NCBI GenBank assembly: GCA_030151985.1
Contig: JASLDZ010000143.1
Span: forward strand, 1 to 5,854
Length of the DNA stretch: 5,854 nucleotides
Source of the DNA: Caulobacteraceae bacterium
GTDB taxonomy: Bacteria; Pseudomonadota; Alphaproteobacteria; Caulobacterales; Caulobacteraceae
Reading direction: 5' to 3'
The notes below the pieces were generated by a model. The model searched no databases. It was not told the origin of the DNA and saw only the letters and a program-made list of their open reading frames with translations. Below, in pieces: positions 1 to 5,854 of the stretch; within the stretch, counting starts at the first letter, position 1; every line of letters starts with the position of its first letter. A program made the translations under genes and the position numbers.

Positions 1-769
1 CCCACAGCGCGTCGGACTTCGCGAACAGGAAGCCGAACGCGAACGGCAGCAGCGACTCGCCGTGCACCGCCCAGTCGCCGAGGTAGGCGTGGGTGGCGTC
101 GAACCGCGGCGCCAGCACCATGCGCACCGCCACGAACCCGAGCGCCGGCCACACCAGCACGCCCCAGCCTGAGAGCGCCCGTTCGCCCCAGCTTTGCAGG
201 GTCGCCGCCGCTTTCGGCCACACCGCCAGCAGCAGGGCTAGGTGCAGCGTGTAGGAGAGGAGGTAGACCACGAACCATAGGTGGTTCCAGGTCGGCGTCG
301 TGAGACAGCCCTTCGGTCCGCACCAGTGGCCGCTCCCGGTGACGTACTTCAGCCAAAAGGCGCCGTACGGCTCGGGCGAGCGGTGCAGCGCCTCGGCCAC
401 CTGCAGCCAGCTCTGCGGCGGCACCACGACGAGCATGCCGAACAGGATCGGGGGCAGGAGCCGCCAGGTGCGCGACGCGGCGAGCCGCCCGGCCCCGCCC
501 CGGCTCGCGCCGAAGCGGTCGTACATGAAGCGTGTCGCCGCGCCCGAGACCAGGAACAGCAGCGGCAGCCGCCAGGGGTGGGTCGCCACCATGACCGGCT
601 CCAGCCAGGTCTGGACGCGCGGGCTCTTCACGTGCCAGTCCCACGACACGTAGAACATGCCGACGTGGTAGAGGATCAGCAGCCCGAAGGCCCCGATCCG
701 CACCCAGTCGAGATCGAGCCGGCGGGCGTCCCGCTCCAGCTCCGCCGCCGTCGTGTATCCCGCTCCCAT
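1..769 (-). CDS. Acyltransferase-3 family (OpgC/MdoC-like) integral membrane protein, N-terminal part
   Basis: This is a partial gene: the frame is open from an ATG at 769-767 to the left edge, giving 256 residues. The family moves acyl groups across or onto envelope molecules (OpgC succinylates periplasmic glucans); the substrate here is unknown. Visible family marks are RLDLDWVRIGAFGLLILYHV (about residues 17-36, with the conserved-type His35), FLVSGAATRF (72-81), RLLPPILFGMLVVVPPQ (103-119) and PTWNHLWFVVYLLSY (159-173). Hydrophobic segments lie at roughly 24-42, 62-80, 104-120, 164-184 and 203-220, and another begins near 238. The Arg-rich loop 81-103 fits the cytoplasm, which puts loop 121-163 in the periplasm; that loop carries Cys150 and Cys155. 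Full-length relatives are usually about 350-400 residues, so roughly a third is missing. The start is supported by a GGGAG eight bases upstream, and no ATG, GTG or TTG lies in frame in the roughly 40 bases just upstream. It is divergent from the LytTR gene. The family assignment is firm; specific OpgC function is not. Confidence 0.88.
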   Translation of the reverse strand, partial: MGAGYTTAAELERDARRLDLDWVRIGAFGLLILYHVGMFYVSWDWHVKSPRVQTWLEPVMVATHPWRLPLLFLVSGAATRFMYDRFGASRGGAGRLAASRTWRLLPPILFGMLVVVPPQSWLQVAEALHRSPEPYGAFWLKYVTGSGHWCGPKGCLTTPTWNHLWFVVYLLSYTLHLALLLAVWPKAAATLQSWGERALSGWGVLVWPALGFVAVRMVLAPRFDATHAYLGDWAVHGESLLPFAFGFLFAKSDALW

Positions 770-786
770 GGCTCCCGCTCCCGTCG
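770..786. promoter_or_regulatory. 17-bp gap between divergent starts; control region of both genes
   Basis: The only non-coding DNA between the acyltransferase ATG and the LytTR ATG is 17 bases, mostly two copies of GCTCCC (771-776 and 777-782). It is too short to hold two promoters, so at least one promoter must lie inside the opposite gene. On the plus strand a weak extended -10-like TGTATCCC lies at 754-761, but no matching -35 is visible, so I do not call it a promoter. The position makes shared regulation likely; no operator can be proved by reading. Confidence 0.4.
778..782 (-). promoter_or_regulatory. Ribosome binding site for the acyltransferase gene
   Basis: Read on the minus strand this is GGGAG, eight bases before the ATG at 769-767, which is a normal Shine-Dalgarno spacing. 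A second GGGAG (776-772) lies only two bases from the ATG, too close to be the working site. The site falls just upstream of the divergent LytTR start, so it is packed into the same 17-bp gap. Confidence 0.55.
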
Positions 787-1701
787 ATGACCGTGCCCTC
801 CGATCGCGCAGCCGCTGACCCCCGGCCACCGGCGCGGGACGGCCGGAGCGTCGGCGGGGACGGCGCGGCGGCGACGGGGACGAGCGGCTGGCGTCGCGTG
901 ACGAGCGGCGTGCCCCTGTGGGCGTTCGGGCTGGGCGCCGGGATCGCGCTGGCGATCTGCACCGTCAACGTCATGAGCGAGCTGCACGACCGCCCGCACC
1001 TCCCGGCGTGGCAGGCGGCGAGCTGGGAGTACTCCAGCGGCCTGGTCACCGTGCTGCTGCTGCCCTTCACCGCCCGCGCCATGGTGCTGGCGCGCTCGCC
1101 CGCGACCGGCGGGTGGGCGCGGTTCCTGGCCGTCCACGCGGGCGCGGCGGTGCTCTACTCGCTGATCCACGTCGGCGGCTTCGTGGCCCTCCGCTCGGCG
1201 ATCTACGGCGCGCAGCACGGGACCTACCGTTTCGGCGGCTTCGGCGAGTGGCTGTACGAGTTCCGCAAGGACGCCCTGAGCTACGGCCTGATGGCGGGCG
1301 TGTTCGCCTTCGCGCGCGCCTTCGCCCGGCGGCCGGGCGAGGCGTCGCCGGCGCCCATGGAGGCCCCCGCGCCCGCCGCGCGATTCGACATCCGCGATGG
1401 GACGCGGGTGATCCGCCCCGAGGTGGCTGAGATCGCCGCGGCGGCCTCGGCCGGCAACTACGTGGAGTTCCACCTGTCGGACGGCCGCAAGCCCCTGATG
1501 CGCACCACGCTGGCGGCGGTGGAGGGCGAGCTGGCCGCCCACGGCTTCCTGCGCACCCATCGCTCCTGGCTGGTCAACGCCGCGCGGGTGCGCGAGATCG
1601 CGCCCTCCGGCTCGGGCGACATGCGGCTGGTGCTGGACACCGGGCTCGAGGCGCCGCTGTCGCGCCGCTACCCCCAGGCGCTGGAGGCGCTGAAGCGCTA
1701 G
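787..1701 (+). CDS. Membrane-anchored LytTR-family transcriptional regulator
   Basis: This 304-residue protein joins a membrane sensor-like region to a DNA-binding domain. Residues 1-41 are a polar, Gly/Ala/Arg-rich head. Hydrophobic segments follow at about 42-62, 82-102, 111-135 and 163-180, with outside loops predicted at 63-81 and 136-162. An even number of crossings leaves the C-terminus in the cytoplasm. After an Ala/Pro-rich linker (181-200), residues about 203-302 are a LytTR domain: IAAAASAGNYVEFHLSDGR (216-234), FLRTHRSWLVN (254-264) and LSRRYPQALEAL (291-302) are its usual signatures. No receiver domain is present, so control by phosphorylation is not expected; the membrane part may sense a ligand or a partner. 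The ATG has no Shine-Dalgarno sequence. A GTG at 793 or 898 is possible, but 787 is kept because it gives the longest frame and abuts the divergent gene. The gene converges with tamB, sharing CTAG at its stop. Targets are unknown; the adjacent acyltransferase is the obvious candidate. Confidence 0.9.
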   Translation: MTVPSDRAAADPRPPARDGRSVGGDGAAATGTSGWRRVTSGVPLWAFGLGAGIALAICTVNVMSELHDRPHLPAWQAASWEYSSGLVTVLLLPFTARAMVLARSPATGGWARFLAVHAGAAVLYSLIHVGGFVALRSAIYGAQHGTYRFGGFGEWLYEFRKDALSYGLMAGVFAFARAFARRPGEASPAPMEAPAPAARFDIRDGTRVIRPEVAEIAAAASAGNYVEFHLSDGRKPLMRTTLAAVEGELAAHGFLRTHRSWLVNAARVREIAPSGSGDMRLVLDTGLEAPLSRRYPQALEALKR

Positions 1702-1704
1702 CGC
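1695..1704. other. 10-bp perfect palindrome holding both convergent stop codons
   Basis: GCGCTAGCGC is its own reverse complement. The central CTAG (1698-1701) gives TAG to the LytTR gene on the plus strand (1699-1701) and TAG to tamB on the minus strand (1700-1698). A slightly larger six-pair stem, GGCGCT (1686-1691) with AGCGCC (1700-1705) around an eight-base loop, can also be drawn. Neither is followed by a T run on either strand, so an intrinsic terminator is not supported. Confidence 0.85.
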
Positions 1705-4700
1705 CCGTCCGCCGGCTTGCTCACGCCGAAGGTCTTGCGGAAGCGGACGGACAGGCGCGAGTCGCCGCCCGTCCACACCTGTCCGACCAGCGACAGGTTG
1801 CGACGCACGCGCCACTCGATCGAGGCCGACGAGCCGGTGCGGCCGGTCTGGAGCAGCTGCTGCTGGTTCTCGCCGCGCTGGTTGCCGGCGCCGGTCAGCT
1901 CCACATAGATGTCGTTCGTCAGGTACTTGCCGCCGGAAACCGAAGCGCCGCCCGCCGCGCTGCCGCCCAGCGTCAGCCGGTCCAGGCCGGCGAACTGGCG
2001 CAGCGAGCCCAATACGTCGAAGCCGCCCCCGGTCGCCAGCCCGGCGAGCGCCGAGGCCAGCTGGGCCGCCTCGAACGGCGAGAGCTGGGAGGCCGACACG
2101 CCGAACAGCACGCGGGACAGGATCTCGTCCTGCGGCAGCACGGGCACGGACGTCAGGGTGATCTCCGGCCGGGCGGCGGTGCCCAGGATGCGGATCTTGG
2201 CGTCGAGCGAGGGGTCGTCGCGCTCGGCGGTGATGTCGAGCCGGATGGTCTCCGGCGTCGAGCCCAGCCGCACCACGCTGGCCTCGTCGAAGTCGAACTT
2301 CTTGCCGGAGAACTCGTAGGAGCCGCGCACGAAGCGGGCGGTCCCCGTCAGCTCGGGCTTGGCGACGGTGCCGCCGACGTGGGCGTCCAGCGTCACCTCC
2401 GCATCGACGCCCCGACCGCGCACGAAGACGCCGCGGGCCGCGGTGATTCCGACGTCGAGGGCGATCAGCGACGCGGTCTTGGACGCGGACTGCGCCTGGA
2501 CCGCCGCCATGTCCCGGTCGCCCGCCTTGCGGTTGACCTCCACCACGTCCATCCGAACCACCCCCGGCGTGGACTGCGTCTTGGCCGAGATGTCGGCGCG
2601 GTCGACGCCCAGCTTGCCCGACAGGCGCGCGTGCCCGTCGGCGTCGCGCGTCACGGTGACGGCGCCGGACGCGGTGGCCTTGCCCACCTCGTTGTCGAGG
2701 AGCTGGAAGCGCTTCAGCTGGAGCTGGAAGGACGATCCCGCGCCTCGCGCCATGCCCACCGCGCCGTCGCCCGACACCGAGCCGCCGTGCCCGTCCGCGC
2801 CCGAGAAGCGTCCCACGCGGATGACGTCGGGGCGCAGGTCGGCGTCGACCTCCAGGTCCTTCAGCACCAGCCCGGTGGAGATGTCCTGGAAGGCCCCCTT
2901 GGCGAGCTGGGCGTGGCCGTCGACCCGCGTCTCGTTCAGCGTCCCGGAGACCGCGCCCTGGGCGCTGAGCCGGCCCGACAGCGTCCGCTCGCCCCCGCCG
3001 AACAGGTCCCACAGCGGCTTCAGCTCGCCGTCGACCGCGAAGGCCCCGACCACGGGCTTGGTCTTCACCAGCGCGATGCGGAACGGGTCGGCCGCGGCCT
3101 CCGCGGGAAGGTCGAAGGTCGTGTGCGCCTTCAGGCCCTGTGCGTTGGTGGCGTCCGCGGACCCCCGGAGCCGCGTTCCGGTGAGTTCGGCGTGGGCCTG
3201 GCCGTCGAGGGCGAGGTCCCTGGCGGCGTCGCGCGCCCGGGCGCCGGCCAGCCTCACGTCCAGCTTGCCCGCAAGCGCCGGTCCCTCCCCGGCCAGCGTC
3301 AGGTCGGCGCCGAGCGCGCCGGTGTAGTCCTGCGCGAAGGCCTGGAGCGACACGCCGTCGAGGGTCACGTGGGCGTCGAGGCGGCGATGTCCCTCCGGGC
3401 CGGCCTGTCGGGCGTCGACGCTCGCCCGGCCCCCCGCCAACGCCAGCCGCAGCCTGGCGCCCAGCCCGTCCGGCCCGAAGGTCACGGCCCCCGGCTCCGT
3501 CGTCTTCACGTCGCCGCCGCGCACCTTGCCCGCCCCGGCGAGCGTCAGCCGGTGCGCCAGGCCCTCGCGGGTCAGGACGCCCTCCCCGGTCCACCGGAAG
3601 GGCGCCCCCGCCTCCCCCGCCGCGCTCAGGCGGTAGGGCAGCCGGTCCATGGGGCCGTCGGCGTTCAGCGTCAGCCGGTCGAGCGTGTAGGTCGAGCCGG
3701 GCAGCGACAGGCCTCGCCCGTCCAGCGTGATCGCCGCCCGCCCCGCGCCCGCGCCCGCCGCCGCCGCGATGCGCACCGCGCCGCTGAGCTTGCCCGTGGC
3801 AAGGAAGGCGCCCGGTCCGGCGACCACGGTCAGGTCGGCGGTGGAGGGCTCGCCGTCGCGCAGCGAGACCGCGCCGCCCAGCTTCACCCCCCCCGCGTCG
3901 GCGTCCACGTCGCTGAGGTCGAGGCCGTGGTCGGTGGTGCGGAAGGCGGCGCGGGCGCGGGCGGGGCCGTAGTTGCTGGCGCCCGCGACCTCGATGCGCC
4001 CGTCGACCGCCTGCGCGCCGCGCGTGAAGGTCAGGTGCACGTCCGCCGGCTTGACCACCAGCCGGCCCAGGTCGAGCGCGACGAGGCGAGCGTAGAGGTC
4101 GGCCTGCGGCTCGCCGATCGTGCCCGAGACCTTGCCCTTGCCGGTCATCTGCCCGTCCACCTCCAGCGGGCCGAGGGGGAACGGCCCCTGCGCCGTCCAG
4201 TCGACGTCGAAGGCCAGCCGCTTGTCGGTCCCCATCAGACCCCGCGCCGTGCCCGAGGCCTTGTCGCCGGTCAGGACGCCTCGGGCGAGGTGGAAGCCGT
4301 CCGGGTCCTGCGTGCCGGTGAGCGTCAGGCGCGGGCTGATGCCGATGAGCCGGTCCAGCTCGGCGATGCCCGACTTGAAGCGCTGGCCCCGCGCCTCCAC
4401 CGCGACCGCCCAGACCGCCGAACCCTTGGGCGCCGAGGCCTTGAACCCCGCCTGCGCCGCGCCGTCGGAGCCCTTCAGCATCCCCTTCAGGCTGGGCGCG
4501 GTGGCCGTGCCCTGGAAGCCGAGGCCGCCGAGCAGGTCCTGAGCGCCCGTCGCGTCCACCCTCGCGTATTGGCCGGCGACGTGAAGCTCCCGGAACAACA
4601 GCCTGTGGTCCTTCAGGAAACTCAGGTCTATGTGCGCGGTGGGGCGAGGTCCGAGCAGCGGCGGCAGCACGCCCTCCCCACCCGTGCCCTGGCCCTGAAC

Positions 4701-5854
4701 GTCGGTGCGGATGCGCCACTCCCCGTCCGCGAGGTTCACCTGGACGGGACCGCCGAGGCTGGCGATCGTCAGGCCGACCTCGTTCAGGTCCCTGGCGGTG
4801 GCCTGCGCCTTGATCTCGAACCGCCGGATCGAACCCACCGCCACGCCCGTGGCGTGTGCCGCGCCGATCACGGGCGGGTGGAACCAGGCGCCGAGGCTCT
4901 TGGTGGTCACGTCCAGCTTCAGGCCCGGCGTCGAGAGCCTGCCGAAGTCCACGGGGCCCGTCGCGCGCGCCTGGGTGAGATCGCCTGTGAGCCGCAGGTC
5001 CGCCTCGTGCGCCGCGCCGCGCCGCGCGACGTCCAGCACCGCGTCCGCGCGGGGGCCGAAGCGCGCCACATAGGGGGCCAGGTGGGTGGAGGCGGCGAGC
5101 AGCGCGTGGGCCTCCACGTGGCCGCCGCCCTCGGCCGTCCAGCGGCCGTCGGCGTAGAGCGGGCGGAACGCGCCCGAGCGGCTGTCCACGTGCAGGCGCC
5201 CGCCCTTGTCGTCGCTGATCCCGTCGGCGCTCAGGGCGAAGGGCTGGTCGGCGGCGAGGCCCAGCCCGCCCGCGAGGCCGCCGCCGGCCGCCTCCAGCGC
5301 GTCGACCTTCAGCGACAGCCGGTGCGCGTCGGTCATCCGCAGGTCGGCGTTCAGGTGGTCGCCCGCGTGCAGCCGGCTCCTCGCCGCGACCTGGGCGTCG
5401 GTGCGGCCGCTGCGGCGGAAGTCCACGCGGCCCGCCACGTCCCAATCGCCCGCCGCCACCGTCAGCGCCCGCCCGGTGCGCAGGCGCCCCTTCACGGCGT
5501 CGATCAGCACGCCCACGGGCGCGGGCTGCGACGGCGCGGGAGGACGCTTCTCCAGGACGGGCGCGCGGGAGACGAGGAGGTCGCCGACGCTCAGCGTCCG
5601 CGCATGCACCCGTCGCGAGAAGAGCTCCAAGGGCCGCCAGCGCATCGCCAGGTCGCGACCGTCCAGCCACACGCCCTTGGCGTCGGTGATCGTCAGCCGC
5701 TTCAGGCTGAAGACGTCGAACAGGTCGCCCTCCAGCCCCTCCACGTGGAGCCTGCCGATGGGGCCGAGCCGCAGGCCCTCGACGGCGCGCACCACCGCCG
5801 CCCGTCCCGCGTCCGTCCGCACCCCGAGCCGGACCACCGCCGCGAGCGCGACCA
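1698..5854 (-). CDS. tamB: Translocation/assembly module protein TamB (DUF490 family), N-terminus cut by window edge
   Basis: TamB is an inner-membrane-anchored protein whose long beta-rich body crosses the periplasm. With TamA it aids outer-membrane protein assembly, and in E. coli TamB with YhdP and YdbH also supports phospholipid transport to the outer membrane. Residues are counted here from a GTG at 5837, which is not the real start: the frame stays open to the right edge and reads VALAAVVRLGV, the end of a hydrophobic anchor, so the true start lies outside. Residues 29-90 carry the typical TamB opening (GRLHVEGLEGDLF, then GVWLDGRDLAMRWRPLELF), followed by a Pro-rich linker (98-108). 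A long repetitive beta-type body follows, with many short G-x-L/V strands. The C-terminal TamB domain (about 1040-1370) includes VFVRGRGVDAE near 1135, LPQDEILSRVLFG (1234-1246), SQLSPFEAAQLASALAGL just after it, and GGKYLTNDIYVEL. The visible 1,379-plus residues match the family's usual length. No frameshift or internal stop is seen. It converges on the LytTR gene, sharing four bases. Confidence 0.95.
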   Translation of the reverse strand, partial: VALAAVVRLGVRTDAGRAAVVRAVEGLRLGPIGRLHVEGLEGDLFDVFSLKRLTITDAKGVWLDGRDLAMRWRPLELFSRRVHARTLSVGDLLVSRAPVLEKRPPAPSQPAPVGVLIDAVKGRLRTGRALTVAAGDWDVAGRVDFRRSGRTDAQVAARSRLHAGDHLNADLRMTDAHRLSLKVDALEAAGGGLAGGLGLAADQPFALSADGISDDKGGRLHVDSRSGAFRPLYADGRWTAEGGGHVEAHALLAASTHLAPYVARFGPRADAVLDVARRGAAHEADLRLTGDLTQARATGPVDFGRLSTPGLKLDVTTKSLGAWFHPPVIGAAHATGVAVGSIRRFEIKAQATARDLNEVGLTIASLGGPVQVNLADGEWRIRTDVQGQGTGGEGVLPPLLGPRPTAHIDLSFLKDHRLLFRELHVAGQYARVDATGAQDLLGGLGFQGTATAPSLKGMLKGSDGAAQAGFKASAPKGSAVWAVAVEARGQRFKSGIAELDRLIGISPRLTLTGTQDPDGFHLARGVLTGDKASGTARGLMGTDKRLAFDVDWTAQGPFPLGPLEVDGQMTGKGKVSGTIGEPQADLYARLVALDLGRLVVKPADVHLTFTRGAQAVDGRIEVAGASNYGPARARAAFRTTDHGLDLSDVDADAGGVKLGGAVSLRDGEPSTADLTVVAGPGAFLATGKLSGAVRIAAAAGAGAGRAAITLDGRGLSLPGSTYTLDRLTLNADGPMDRLPYRLSAAGEAGAPFRWTGEGVLTREGLAHRLTLAGAGKVRGGDVKTTEPGAVTFGPDGLGARLRLALAGGRASVDARQAGPEGHRRLDAHVTLDGVSLQAFAQDYTGALGADLTLAGEGPALAGKLDVRLAGARARDAARDLALDGQAHAELTGTRLRGSADATNAQGLKAHTTFDLPAEAAADPFRIALVKTKPVVGAFAVDGELKPLWDLFGGGERTLSGRLSAQGAVSGTLNETRVDGHAQLAKGAFQDISTGLVLKDLEVDADLRPDVIRVGRFSGADGHGGSVSGDGAVGMARGAGSSFQLQLKRFQLLDNEVGKATASGAVTVTRDADGHARLSGKLGVDRADISAKTQSTPGVVRMDVVEVNRKAGDRDMAAVQAQSASKTASLIALDVGITAARGVFVRGRGVDAEVTLDAHVGGTVAKPELTGTARFVRGSYEFSGKKFDFDEASVVRLGSTPETIRLDITAERDDPSLDAKIRILGTAARPEITLTSVPVLPQDEILSRVLFGVSASQLSPFEAAQLASALAGLATGGGFDVLGSLRQFAGLDRLTLGGSAAGGASVSGGKYLTNDIYVELTGAGNQRGENQQQLLQTGRTGSSASIEWRVRRNLSLVGQVWTGGDSRLSVRFRKTFGVSKPADGR

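Noticed and set aside
754..761. Extended -10-like TGTATCCC as a promoter for the LytTR gene
   Set aside because: No plausible -35 element stands 16-18 bases upstream, the match is poor, and the bases encode residues of the acyltransferase N-terminus.
281..790. Open frames on the plus strand at 281-790 and 300-653
   Set aside because: Both are antisense to the acyltransferase, whose minus-strand frame has recognisable membrane segments and family motifs. Their products are Arg/Pro-rich or lack any motif.
918..1430. Open frames overlapping the LytTR gene (918-1430 plus, 1458-1640 minus)
   Set aside because: They are out-of-frame or antisense to a well-supported membrane plus LytTR protein and have Arg-rich or featureless products.
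1686..1705. Possible bidirectional terminator at the convergent junction
   Set aside because: A six-pair GC stem can be drawn, but no T run follows on either strand and the stem lies partly in coding sequence. It is recorded as a palindrome only.
2359..3327. A 322-codon open frame on the plus strand inside tamB
   Set aside because: The product is Ser/Pro/Ala/Thr-rich without domain motifs, and it lies fully antisense to the TamB C-terminal region. The same applies to the shorter plus-strand frames at 1717-2319, 3727-3972, 4120-4542 and 4705-5073.
676..5670. A 1,664-codon open frame on the minus strand, longer than tamB and running through all three genes
   Set aside because: Its product is a low-complexity run of Arg, Gly, Ala and Pro with no recognisable domain, and it crosses the LytTR gene antisense and a gene boundary. 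It is what the other frame of GC-biased coding DNA produces; the overlapping tamB frame has clear family motifs.

Overview
The window is very GC-rich chromosomal DNA packed with coding sequence. It holds three genes, two of them cut by the window edges, and almost no intergenic space. The GC-biased codon use, a TamB of the alphaproteobacterial type and a membrane-anchored LytTR regulator suggest an alphaproteobacterium, perhaps a member of the Caulobacteraceae such as Phenylobacterium or Caulobacter. That placement is inference from general gene character; there is no rRNA or other taxonomic marker here.

Layout: (1) Positions 1-769, minus strand: the N-terminal 256 residues of a polytopic acyltransferase-3 (OpgC/MdoC-like) membrane protein, running off the left edge. 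(2) Positions 770-786: a 17-bp gap between two divergent start codons. (3) Positions 787-1701, plus strand: a 304-residue regulator with about four membrane segments followed by a C-terminal LytTR DNA-binding domain. (4) Positions 1698-5854, minus strand: a TamB-type translocation/assembly protein, complete at its C-terminus but lacking its extreme N-terminus, which lies beyond the right edge. Genes 3 and 4 converge and share one CTAG, so each ends with TAG read from the same four bases.

Functional reading: the acyltransferase and the LytTR regulator form a tight head-to-head pair, and the regulator may control the acyltransferase and itself; this is inferred from position only. TamB is an independent envelope gene. 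In related genomes it normally follows a TamA/BamA-family outer-membrane gene, which would lie to the right of this window. Several very long open frames on the opposite strand or in other frames, including one longer than TamB itself, are by-products of high GC and were rejected. I see no mobile elements, CRISPR arrays, RNA genes or clear factor-independent terminators. The window looks mostly ordinary; the unusual parts are the two gene junctions and the pairing of a membrane-bound regulator with a membrane acyltransferase.
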